DNA from: DATBLZ01 sp036555065
GTDB taxonomy: Bacteria > Pseudomonadota > Gammaproteobacteria > Steroidobacterales > Rariloculaceae
Reading direction: 5' to 3'
Length of the DNA stretch: 26,797 nt
Assembly: GCA_036555065.1 (NCBI GenBank)
Contig: DATBLZ010000103.1
Span: forward strand, 1 to 26,797
In this document: one piece after another, positions 13,565 through 20,913 of the stretch
Position numbering within the stretch: the first letter of the stretch is position 1
Layout: every line of letters starts with the position of its first letter
Made by a program: the position numbers and the translations under genes
Notes under the pieces: generated by a model
The model's database searches: none
The model's input: the letters and a program-made list of their open reading frames with translations, nothing else
What the model was told of the DNA's origin: nothing

Positions 13565-15800
13565 TCGACTGCAAGCTCCCAACGATTCCGGCCTCTTCCA
13601 TCGTCTCGACCATCCGCGCGGCCCGGTTGTAGCCGATCTTGAGCCGCCGTTGAATCCCGGAGATCGACGCCTTGCGCGTCTCGGTGACGATTCTCACGGC
13701 CTGATCGTAGAGCGGATCTTGCTCGCCCTCGAGCTCGACGCCGCCGAACGATTCTACACTGCCGCCCTCCGCGGCGACGCCGGCGACGATGTCCTCGATG
13801 TACGCCGGGCTGCCGCTCGCGCGCAAAGCCTTGACGACGGTGTGGACTTCGTTGTCCGAGACGAACGCCCCGTGCACGCGCGTCGGCACCGACGTGCCGG
13901 CCGGCAGATAGAGCATGTCGCCGTGGCCGAGTAGATGCTCCGCGCCGATTTGATCGAGGATCGTGCGCGAATCGACTTTGGCCGAAACCTGAAACGCGAT
14001 TCGGCACGGAATGTTGGCCTTGATGAGACCCGTGATCACGTCGACGGACGGCCGTTGCGTCGCGATGATCATGTGAATGCCCGAGGCGCGTGCCTTCTGC
14101 GCGAGGCGCGCGATGAGCTCCTCCACTTTCTTGCCGACGAGCATCATCATGTCGGCAAGCTCGTCGATGATGACGACGATGAAAGGCAGCGGGTGCAGAT
14201 CGGGCGCCGCTTCGCCGTCGAACGTCGGAGTGAACGTCGGATCCTTGAGCGGCGTGCCCTTGGCGAGAGCTTCGCTGACTTTGCGGTTGAAGCCCGAGAT
14301 GTGCCGGACGCCGAGCGGCGCCATGACCGTGTACCGGCGCTCCATTTCCGCCACGCACCAGCGCAGCGCGTTCGCGGACTGCTTCATATCCGTGACGACC
14401 GGCGCGAGCAAGTGCGGGATGCCCTCGTACACGGAAAGCTCGAGCATCTTCGGATCGATCATGATGAGCCGCACGTGCTCGGGCGTCGACTTGTAGAGCA
14501 AGCTCAGAACCATTGCATTGAGCGCGACGGACTTGCCCGAGCCCGTCGTGCCCGCGATCAAGAGGTGCGGCATGCGCGCGAGATCGGCAACGACGGGCTT
14601 GCCGCCGATGTCCTTGCCGAGGGCCAGCGTCAGCGGCGACTTCAACTCCTCGTAGGCTTCGGACTTGATGATCTCGCCGAGAGCAACTGTCTCACGAACC
14701 TCGTTCGGAATCTCGAGCCCGACGAAGGGCTTCCCCGGGATTACCTCGACGACGCGCACGCTCACGGTCGACAACGAGCGCGCGAGATCTTTGGCCAGAG
14801 TGCTGATTTGGCTGACCTTGACGCCCGCCGCGGGTTTGAGCTCGAAACGGGTTACGACGGGCCCGGGGTGCACGGCCACGACTTCGACCTCGATGCCGAA
14901 ATCGGCGAGCTTGAGCTCGACGAGGCGTGACATTGCCTCGAGCGCCTCGGTGGAGTACCCGCCCTCCTTCGGCGGCGCATCGTCGAGCAGCGACAGCGGC
15001 GGGACCTCGGTCGCGGCCGGCGGTTCGAACAACGGCACCTGCCGTTCGCGCTCGGTGCGCGCGCTGACTTCGACTTTCTCGAGCGTCGGCTCGATGCGCG
15101 GGCCGACTTTGAGCTTGCTGCGGGTCTTCGTCACGAGCTCGAACCGTTCCTGCTTCGCGCGGCGGCCCGCAAGCCAGGTCTTGACGTGGTTGACGGCGAT
15201 ATTGATCTCGGTGACGCCCGCAAGCACGGCACGACCCGTGTGATCCATGATCGCGAGCCACGAGACGCCTGTTGCGACCGATACGGAAGCGAGCCAGAGC
15301 ACGAGCAGCAAGAGCGTCGCGCCGAGCAGGCCGAGCACGGCCTCGAGCCCGAGCCCGACGCCCTGCCCGAGGAGCCCGCCGGCCGTTTCGCGCAAGCCTT
15401 GGAGCTCGAAATGCAGCGTCGCCAAGCCCGAGCTCGTCATCATCATGACGCCGAAGCCGATACCGCGCAGAATCTTGGCGTTGCGCGTCGCGGCCATGCG
15501 CCGTTCACGAAAGAAATAGATGCCCGCGAGCAACACCAAGGCCGGTAGCAGGTAGGCCGACATGCCGAAAATGAGGAATGCCAAGTCCGCGAACCAGGCG
15601 CCGGCCGGCCCCATGCGGTTGGTGACCGACTCGCTGTCGCCGACGACGCTGAACGATGGGTCGTGGAGATCGTAGCTCAGAAGCGCCATCAGCAAGATGA
15701 CGCTCACGCCGATCAGCAGCCAGAATGCCGACTCGCGAACGCCTCTTATGCGCGGCGCGAGGAACGACAGCGGTGCTGCGCTCAATCGGGCTCGAGTCAA
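13518..15800 (-). CDS. ftsK: DNA translocase FtsK
   Basis: Septum-located DNA pump that clears the chromosome and activates XerCD recombination at dif. The 760-residue protein has the N-terminal four-helix membrane domain (about 24-45, 68-95, 112-130 and 155-180). It has a short linker (about 210-280, much shorter than in E. coli, whose protein exceeds 1300 residues) and alpha/beta RecA-like motor domains with Walker A GTTGSGKS (417-424) and Walker B FIVVIIDELADMMM. The C-terminal gamma winged helix (ISGIQRRLKIGYNRAARMVETMEEAGIVG) reads the orienting sequences. It starts with TTG at 15800; an in-frame stop lies two codons upstream and no nearby ATG would keep the first helix. It heads the operon ftsK-lolA-VanZ-serS. 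Confidence 0.97.
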   Translation of the reverse strand: MTRARLSAAPLSFLAPRIRGVRESAFWLLIGVSVILLMALLSYDLHDPSFSVVGDSESVTNRMGPAGAWFADLAFLIFGMSAYLLPALVLLAGIYFFRERRMAATRNAKILRGIGFGVMMMTSSGLATLHFELQGLRETAGGLLGQGVGLGLEAVLGLLGATLLLLVLWLASVSVATGVSWLAIMDHTGRAVLAGVTEINIAVNHVKTWLAGRRAKQERFELVTKTRSKLKVGPRIEPTLEKVEVSARTERERQVPLFEPPAATEVPPLSLLDDAPPKEGGYSTEALEAMSRLVELKLADFGIEVEVVAVHPGPVVTRFELKPAAGVKVSQISTLAKDLARSLSTVSVRVVEVIPGKPFVGLEIPNEVRETVALGEIIKSEAYEELKSPLTLALGKDIGGKPVVADLARMPHLLIAGTTGSGKSVALNAMVLSLLYKSTPEHVRLIMIDPKMLELSVYEGIPHLLAPVVTDMKQSANALRWCVAEMERRYTVMAPLGVRHISGFNRKVSEALAKGTPLKDPTFTPTFDGEAAPDLHPLPFIVVIIDELADMMMLVGKKVEELIARLAQKARASGIHMIIATQRPSVDVITGLIKANIPCRIAFQVSAKVDSRTILDQIGAEHLLGHGDMLYLPAGTSVPTRVHGAFVSDNEVHTVVKALRASGSPAYIEDIVAGVAAEGGSVESFGGVELEGEQDPLYDQAVRIVTETRKASISGIQRRLKIGYNRAARMVETMEEAGIVGSLQSNGFREVLAPPPPGDD

Positions 15801-15832
15801 GTTTTACCGCAAATAGTTAACTTAATGTGATG

Positions 15833-15859
15833 ATTATACTGATAAGTATCCGAGATCAA
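15833..15859 (-). promoter_or_regulatory. Candidate ftsK promoter, with an overlapping divergent -10
   Basis: TATAAT on the minus strand at 15833-15838 has TTGATC at 15854-15859, a 15-bp spacer. It would start transcription about 26 nt before the ftsK TTG. On the plus strand TATACT (15835-15840) overlaps the same bases and could serve the FemAB-like gene, though no good -35 is visible for it. Confidence 0.4.
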
Positions 15860-15921
15860 AGGGCCGCGACTTCGGCAGTCTCGAGGCGGGCTTGCCGCGG
15901 TGCCTTAATATCGTGACCGCG

Positions 15922-17076
15922 ATGTCCACGAGCGCCCGGCACAACGAGATCGAGCAAGTATCGAGCATCCGCGAGGTCGCGGCCGAGGAATGGAACGGGC
16001 TTCTCGCGGATGGCGATCCGTTCATGCGCCACGAGTTTCTCGCGGCGCTCGAAACCTCGGGCTGCGTGGGCGTAGGCACGGCCTGGCGCCCGTGCCATCT
16101 GCTCGCGCGCAACGACCGCGGCGAGACCATTGGCGCGATGCCGCTCTATTGGAAATACGACTCGCACGGCGAGTTCGTGTTCGACTGGAGCTGGGCGGAA
16201 GCCTACGAGCGCGCGGGCTTGCGCTACTATCCAAAGCTCGTGTGCTCCGTGCCGTTCACGCCGGCCACGGGGCGTCGGCTATTGAGTCGCGACGCGGCGG
16301 ACTCAGGGCCCGTGGGCAGCGCGCTCGTGGCTGCAGCACTCGAGCTCGCGGCGAAAAGCGACGCGTCGTCGCTGCACGTGCTCTTTCCCAGAGCCGCCGA
16401 GGCCGGCCAGTTCCTCGATAGCGGGTTCCTCGAGCGCAAGGGCTGTCAGTTTCACTGGCATAACGACGGTTATTCGAGCTTCGACGACTTCTTGGGCCGC
16501 TTCAGCTCCGAGAAACGCAAGAAGGCGCGCCGCGAGCGGCGCCGCGTGGCCGAGGCAGGAATCGTGTTCGAGCGCTTGCGGGGCAATGAGCCGAGCGATG
16601 CCGACTGGGAAGCGATCTATCAGTTCTATACGCGAACATTCGCACGCCGCGGCCGCGCGCCCTATCTGAACCGAGAATTCTTCGCGACGATCGCGCGGTC
16701 TCTGCCCCAGAGCCTCGTCATCATCCTCGCACGCTTCCAGGGCCGGCCGATCGCGACGGCGATCTGCTTTCGCAGCGCCGACACTTTGTATGGCCGCTAT
16801 TGGGGCAGCCTCGCCGACTTTCACAGCCTGCACTTCGAGGCCTGTTACTACCAAGGCATCGAGTATTGCATCGAGAACGGCTTGCAAAGCTTCGAGCCGG
16901 GAACGCAAGGCGAGCACAAGATCAGCCGCGGCTTCCGGCCGACTTCGACGTGGTCATATCACTGGCTCGCGAATCGCGAATTTCATAGCGCCGTCGGCGA
17001 GTTCCTCGCGCAAGAGACCGCGCACGTCGACACGTATATGGACGACCTCGACGAGCACGTTCCTTATCGCTCATGA
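15922..17076 (+). CDS. FemAB/GNAT-like N-acyltransferase (PF04339/COG3146-type)
   Basis: A 384-residue cytoplasmic protein related to peptidoglycan FemAB-like/GNAT acyltransferases. It has the typical opening HEFLAALETSGCVGVGTAWRPCHLL and the FDWSWAEAYERAGLRYYPKL block. It also has the YSSFDDFLGRFSSEKRKKARRERRRV basic segment, and the C-terminal EACYYQGIEYCIENGLQSFEPGTQGEHKISRGF that marks this family. ATG 15922 is preferred; the open frame begins upstream at a TTG at 15892. The ribosome-binding site is weak. Its last four bases overlap the aat start (ATGA), so the two are translationally coupled. The donor and acceptor are unknown for this family; relatives of the fold use aminoacyl-tRNA or acyl-CoA. 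The adjacency to aat, another aminoacyl-tRNA-using transferase, is suggestive but not proof of a shared pathway. Confidence 0.85.
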   Translation: MSTSARHNEIEQVSSIREVAAEEWNGLLADGDPFMRHEFLAALETSGCVGVGTAWRPCHLLARNDRGETIGAMPLYWKYDSHGEFVFDWSWAEAYERAGLRYYPKLVCSVPFTPATGRRLLSRDAADSGPVGSALVAAALELAAKSDASSLHVLFPRAAEAGQFLDSGFLERKGCQFHWHNDGYSSFDDFLGRFSSEKRKKARRERRRVAEAGIVFERLRGNEPSDADWEAIYQFYTRTFARRGRAPYLNREFFATIARSLPQSLVIILARFQGRPIATAICFRSADTLYGRYWGSLADFHSLHFEACYYQGIEYCIENGLQSFEPGTQGEHKISRGFRPTSTWSYHWLANREFHSAVGEFLAQETAHVDTYMDDLDEHVPYRS

Positions 17077-17783
17077 CGAGCTTGCGTTGGCTGCAGGCGT
17101 CCGAGGGACCGCAAGCGTTGCCGAATCCCGCGTCGGCACTGCGCAATCCCAACGGACTTCTGGCGGCCGGGGGCGCGCTCGAGCCCGAATGGCTGCTCGC
17201 AGCGTACCGAAACGGCATCTTCCCGTGGTATGAGCAAGGCCAACCGATTCTCTGGTGGTGCCCGGACCCGCGCGCCGTTCTTTGGCCCGACGATCTCAGG
17301 ATCTCGCGGAGCCTGCGCCGCACGCTGCGGCGCCGAACGCACGTCGTAACCGCCGATTGCGCATTCGCTGCCGTCGTCGACGGCTGTGCCGCGCCGCGCC
17401 GCTACACCGACGCTACCTGGATCACACCCGACATGGTTGCGGCTTACAAGCGCATGCACGCGCTCGGGTGGGCCCACTCATTCGAAACGTGGCGCGGCGA
17501 CGAGCTCGTCGGCGGGATATACGGCATGGCGATCGGCCGCGTGTTTTTCGGCGAATCCATGTTCTCGCGCGAGAGCGACGCGTCGAAGATCGCGCTCGCG
17601 CGCGCGATGGGTTTTCTGCGCGCCCACGGCTGTGTTTTGCTCGATTGCCAGGTGCCTTCGAGTCATATGACGAGCATGGGCGCAACGTTGTTGCGCCGCG
17701 AGCGGTTTCTCGATCTGCTCGCCGAGTTCTGCGTTGCGCCCGGCTCGCCGGGCTCGTGGAGCGAGGCGATGGGCGAGCTCTGA
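17073..17783 (+). CDS. aat: Leucyl/phenylalanyl-tRNA--protein transferase
   Basis: Adds Leu or Phe from charged tRNA to proteins with N-terminal Arg or Lys, making N-degrons that ClpS delivers to ClpAP. The 236-residue product is close to the E. coli length (234) and shows the family blocks: PNPASALRNPNGLLAAGG, YRNGIFPWYEQGQPILWWCPDPRAVL, CAAPRRYTDATWITPDM, GIYGMAIGRVFFGESMFSRESDASKIAL and LLDCQVPSSHMTSMGA. It begins inside the stop of the FemAB-like gene (ATGA). An 82-bp gap leads to infA; the arginyl-transferase homologue sometimes found between aat and infA is absent. The target pathway genes clpS and clpA lie just downstream on the other strand. Confidence 0.97.
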   Translation: MTSLRWLQASEGPQALPNPASALRNPNGLLAAGGALEPEWLLAAYRNGIFPWYEQGQPILWWCPDPRAVLWPDDLRISRSLRRTLRRRTHVVTADCAFAAVVDGCAAPRRYTDATWITPDMVAAYKRMHALGWAHSFETWRGDELVGGIYGMAIGRVFFGESMFSRESDASKIALARAMGFLRAHGCVLLDCQVPSSHMTSMGATLLRRERFLDLLAEFCVAPGSPGSWSEAMGEL

Positions 17784-17865
17784 CGATGCGTCTTGCGAGT
17801 GCTGGTCGTTTGCGGGGTCGTGAAGCGTGTGCAACAATTCGCCGGCTTTAGGCGGCGAGACAGAA

Positions 17866-18084
17866 ATGGCGAAGGAAGAAGCGATTCAAATGGAAGGCAC
17901 GGTAATGGAAACGTTACCGAATACGACCTTTCGCGTGGAGCTTCAAAACGGCCATGTCGTCACGGCGCACATATCGGGCAAGATGCGCAAGAACTACATC
18001 CGCATCCTCAAAGGCGATGCGGTCACGGTCGAGCTCACGCCGTACGACCTCACGAAAGGCCGCATCATTTACCGCGCGCGGTAA
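17866..18084 (+). CDS. infA: Translation initiation factor IF-1
   Basis: A 72-residue OB-fold factor that occupies the ribosomal A site during initiation. It is the same length as E. coli IF-1 and nearly identical in the core: GTVMETLPNTTFRVELQNGH, VVTAHISGKMRKNYIRILKG and VELTPYDLTKGRIIYR. The ATG at 17866 is chosen because it gives the family start MAKEE and has GGCGAG 6 nt upstream. The frame is open 13 codons further but those residues do not match. No clear promoter was found in 17784-17865. A REP palindrome follows 3 bp after the stop. Confidence 0.98.
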   Translation: MAKEEAIQMEGTVMETLPNTTFRVELQNGHVVTAHISGKMRKNYIRILKGDAVTVELTPYDLTKGRIIYRAR

Positions 18085-18087
18085 GAA

Positions 18088-18110
18088 TCGCGGCTAAAGC
18101 CGCTCCCACG
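18088..18110. repeat. Single REP palindrome between infA and clpA
   Basis: A 23-bp copy of the window's REP family (TCGCGGCT, AA, AGCCGCT, CCCACG) lies 3 bp after the infA stop and 19 bp before the clpA stop, i.e. between convergent genes. This is the usual place for such elements, where the hairpin may protect mRNA 3' ends or aid termination. There is no T-run. Confidence 0.85.
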
Positions 18111-18129
18111 GAATGCCCGCGGCAATCGC

Positions 18130-20415
18130 CTACGAGTCGAGGTGCTCGAGCTCGGGGACGCTCGGCTCGGCGAGTAGCACGAGCCCGTCTTTGTCGCCGT
18201 CGCGATCGACCCGCACGTGCCCGCCGTCTTTGAGCTTTCCGAACAACAGCTCCTCCGCGAGCGGCCGCTTGATGTGCTCCTGAATGATCCGCGCCATGGG
18301 CCGCGCGCCCATGCTCTTGTCGTAGCCCTTGGCCGCGATCCAATCGCGCGCGGCCGGCTCGAGCTCGATGGTGACATCGTTCTTCTCGAGCTGCGCCTCG
18401 AGCTCGAGCACGAGCTTATCGACGACACGCGCGATCGACTTGTCGTCGAGCGGCTGGAACTGAATGATCGCATCGAGCCGGTTCCTGAACTCGGGAGAGA
18501 AGATCTTCTTGATGACCTCCATGCCGTCGGTGGAGTGGTCTTGCTCGGTGAAACCGACCGACGCGCGGCTCATTTCCTGTGCGCCGGCGTTCGTCGTCAT
18601 GACGATCGTGACGTTGCGGAAGTCGGCCTTGCGGCCGTTGTTGTCGGTCAGAGTTCCATGATCCATGACCTGCAACAGAAGATTGAACACTTCCGGATGC
18701 GCCTTCTCGATCTCGTCGAACAACAGCACGCAATGCGGGTTCTTCGTGATCGCTTCCGTCAAAAGCCCGCCTTGATCGAAGCCGACATACCCGGGCGGTG
18801 CGCCGATGAGGCGCGACACCGTATGCCGCTCCATGTATTCCGACATGTCGAAGCGGATGAGCTCCACTCCCATCGTCAGCGCAAGCTGACGCGTAACCTC
18901 GGTCTTGCCCACACCGGTCGGCCCGGAAAAGAGGAATGAGCCGATCGGTTTGCTCTCATCACCGAGACCCGACCGCGACATCTTGATCGCGGCGGCCAGC
19001 GCTTCGATCGCCTTGTCCTGCCCGAAAATCACGAGCTTGAGATCGCGCTCGAGCGTACGTAGCGCATCGCGATCCGACGCCGAAACGTTCTTCGGCGGTA
19101 TGCGCGCAATTTTGGCGACGATATTTTGAATGAGCTCGACGTCGACGACTTTGGGTCGCGAAGCCTCGGGTTGCAACCGGCAGTGAGCACCGGCCTCATC
19201 GATGACGTCGATGGCCTTGTCGGGCAAGTGCCGGTCGTTGATATGCCGGCTCGCAAGCTCCGCCGCAGCGACGAGCGCCTCGTCGGCATAGGTCACGCCG
19301 TGATGCTCCTCGAACCGCGTCTTCAACCCGCGCAGGATCGCTACGGTCTCCTCCTTCGTCGGCTCGACGATGTCGACTTTCTGGAACCTGCGCGCGAGCG
19401 CGTGATCCTTCTCGAAAATCCCGCGGAACTCGGTGTACGTAGTCGACCCGATGCAGCGGAGCTCGCCGTTCTGGAGCACGGGCTTGATGAGGTTCGATGC
19501 GTCCATGACGCCACCCGATGCGGCACCGGCCCCGATCACGGTATGAATCTCATCGATAAAAAGGATGGCGCCCGGCTGCTTCTTGAGCTCCGCGATCACG
19601 CCCTTGAGGCGCTTCTCGAAGTCGCCGCGATACTTCGTGCCCGCGATCAGCGCGCCCATATCGAGCGCGTAGATCGTGCAATCGCGCAAGATCTCGGGGA
19701 CCTTGCGTTCGACGATCAACCGCGCCAAACCCTCGGCGAGCGCGGTTTTGCCGACGCCGGCCTCGCCGACGAACAGCGGATTGTTCTTGCGTCGGCGACA
19801 CAGGATCTGCACGGTGCGCTCGATCTCGAGCTCGCGGCCGATCAAGGGATCAATGCTGCCCTCGGCCGCAAGTGCGTTGAGGTTCGTCGTGAACCGCTCG
19901 AGCGCACCAGGTTCCGGCGCGCCGCCGCCCTCTTCGACGGACGTGCCCTCCTCGGCGTTCGTCTTTTCGCGATGCAGCTTCGGTACACGATGCGAGAGGT
20001 AGTGGACGACGTCGAGGCGCGTGATGTCCTGCAGTCCCAACAAGTACACGGCCTGCGATTGTTTCTCGCCGAAGATCGAGACGAGCACGTTGCCGGGTCC
20101 GACTTCCTTGCGGCCGCTCTGTTGCACGTGGAAAACGGCGCGCTGGAGAACGCGCTGGAAACCGAGCGTCGATTGGACGTCGACCTCTTCGTCGTCTTGC
20201 GTCGTTTTGAGCCGCGGCGTGGAGTCGGCGATCGCTTCTTGCAAATCCTTGCTGAGCCGCGCGATGTCGGCGCCGCAATTCTCGAGAATCTCGATGACTT
20301 GGGGCGTATCGAGCAACGCGAGCAATAAATGCTCGACCGTGATGAACTCGTGACGCTCCTCGCGGGCGCGCTGAAATGCCTCGTTCAAGCAGTATTCGAG
20401 CTCGGCGGACAGCAT
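18130..20415 (-). CDS. clpA: ATP-dependent Clp protease ATP-binding subunit ClpA
   Basis: AAA+ unfoldase that feeds substrates, including ClpS-delivered N-degrons, to ClpP. The 761-residue protein is about the E. coli size (758). It has the N-domain (1-145) and the D1 module with Walker A GEAGVGKT (217-224) and Walker B ILFIDE (284-289). The D2 module has Walker A GPTGVGKT (498-505) and Walker B LLFDE (564-568), and the C-terminal small domain includes GARPMARIIQEHIKRPLAEELLFG. The ClpP-docking tripeptide is VGF (620-622), in place of IGL in E. coli ClpA; it still fits the hydrophobic-Gly-hydrophobic pattern. The ATG overlaps the clpS stop (TAATG), so the genes are coupled. The longer open frame is rejected for that reason. 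It is convergent with infA. Confidence 0.97.
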   Translation of the reverse strand: MLSAELEYCLNEAFQRAREERHEFITVEHLLLALLDTPQVIEILENCGADIARLSKDLQEAIADSTPRLKTTQDDEEVDVQSTLGFQRVLQRAVFHVQQSGRKEVGPGNVLVSIFGEKQSQAVYLLGLQDITRLDVVHYLSHRVPKLHREKTNAEEGTSVEEGGGAPEPGALERFTTNLNALAAEGSIDPLIGRELEIERTVQILCRRRKNNPLFVGEAGVGKTALAEGLARLIVERKVPEILRDCTIYALDMGALIAGTKYRGDFEKRLKGVIAELKKQPGAILFIDEIHTVIGAGAASGGVMDASNLIKPVLQNGELRCIGSTTYTEFRGIFEKDHALARRFQKVDIVEPTKEETVAILRGLKTRFEEHHGVTYADEALVAAAELASRHINDRHLPDKAIDVIDEAGAHCRLQPEASRPKVVDVELIQNIVAKIARIPPKNVSASDRDALRTLERDLKLVIFGQDKAIEALAAAIKMSRSGLGDESKPIGSFLFSGPTGVGKTEVTRQLALTMGVELIRFDMSEYMERHTVSRLIGAPPGYVGFDQGGLLTEAITKNPHCVLLFDEIEKAHPEVFNLLLQVMDHGTLTDNNGRKADFRNVTIVMTTNAGAQEMSRASVGFTEQDHSTDGMEVIKKIFSPEFRNRLDAIIQFQPLDDKSIARVVDKLVLELEAQLEKNDVTIELEPAARDWIAAKGYDKSMGARPMARIIQEHIKRPLAEELLFGKLKDGGHVRVDRDGDKDGLVLLAEPSVPELEHLDS

Positions 20416-20744
20416 TATGTCTCTTCCATCGTGCACAGAAGCGGGTGTTGGCTCTGCTGAGCGAGCCCAGTGACCTGCGCTACTTTCGTCTCCGCGATCT
20501 CATACGTATATACGCCGCAGATGCCTTTGCCCTTGGTGTGCACCTCGAGCATGATCCGCGTCGCCGTGTTTCTATCGAGTCCGAACACTTTCTGTAATAC
20601 CTGTACGACAAACTCCATCGGCGTGTAATCATCGTTGAGGAGAATAACGCGGTAAAGCGAGGGGCGCTTCAGCTTCGGCTGGGACTCCTCGAGCACCACG
20701 CCGTGATCGGCTTCGCGGTGGTGTTTTCGCGGATCGTCGGACAT
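20415..20744 (-). CDS. clpS: ClpS, N-degron adaptor for ClpAP
   Basis: A 109-residue adaptor that binds N-terminal Leu, Phe, Tyr or Trp and hands the protein to ClpA. The recognition pocket is intact: N37, D38, D39, T41 and M43 in LLNDDYTPMEF, and H69 in EVHTKGKGICG. The ETKVAQV and HPLLCTMEE ends match the family. ATG 20744 gives the normal length with a disordered N-terminal tail. The open frame extends upstream by 30 codons but that part is unlike ClpS. No Shine-Dalgarno sequence is seen, and TATAAA lies 9 nt before the ATG. The stop overlaps the clpA start. Confidence 0.96.
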   Translation of the reverse strand: MSDDPRKHHREADHGVVLEESQPKLKRPSLYRVILLNDDYTPMEFVVQVLQKVFGLDRNTATRIMLEVHTKGKGICGVYTYEIAETKVAQVTGLAQQSQHPLLCTMEET

Positions 20745-20753
20745 AGGTTTGAT

Positions 20754-20759
20754 TTTATA
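20754..20759 (-). promoter_or_regulatory. Candidate -10 element for clpS-clpA
   Basis: TATAAA on the minus strand ends 9 nt before the clpS ATG. Used as a -10, it would give a leaderless or almost leaderless mRNA, consistent with the missing ribosome-binding site. No convincing -35 is seen at 16-18 bp. Confidence 0.35.
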
Positions 20760-20791
20760 GGTCTTTGAACTGCGATGAACAGATCGATGTC

Positions 20792-20828
20792 GCACTACGC
20801 AGTGCAATTCAGGCACGTTGCAACGTGC
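20792..20828. promoter_or_regulatory. Two dyads upstream of the gsp promoter, possible operator
   Basis: A perfect 16-bp palindrome, GCACGTTGCAACGTGC, lies at 20813-20828. Just upstream, GCACT and AGTGC flank ACGC at 20792-20805. Both sit in the 169-bp divergent region between clpS and gspC, 27 bp before the gspC -35. The symmetry suggests a dimeric regulator site, but the regulator is unknown. Confidence 0.45.
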
Positions 20829-20854
20829 GAGCAAGCCCGAACAAATTCAGTGGC

Positions 20855-20884
20855 TTGTTACGTACAGCTCGCCTGCCCTATGAT
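20855..20884 (+). promoter_or_regulatory. Sigma-70-like promoter of the gsp operon
   Basis: TTGTTA at 20855-20860 and TATGAT at 20879-20884 are 18 bp apart, matching the consensus at four and five positions. Transcription would start near 20891, giving a leader of about 22 nt that contains the GAGAGG ribosome-binding site of gspC. Confidence 0.6.
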
Positions 20885-20913
20885 GGCTGGTCAGGCTTAG
20901 CCGCGAGAGGCCC

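Noticed and set aside
17784..17865. A tRNA gene near infA/clpA, as serW in E. coli
   Set aside because: No cloverleaf or T-loop consensus was found in this gap, in 18085-18129, or in the other intergenic gaps.
19126..20328. A 400-codon plus-strand open frame opposite clpA
   Set aside because: Antisense to a highly conserved AAA+ protein. The composition is that of a reverse-strand shadow.
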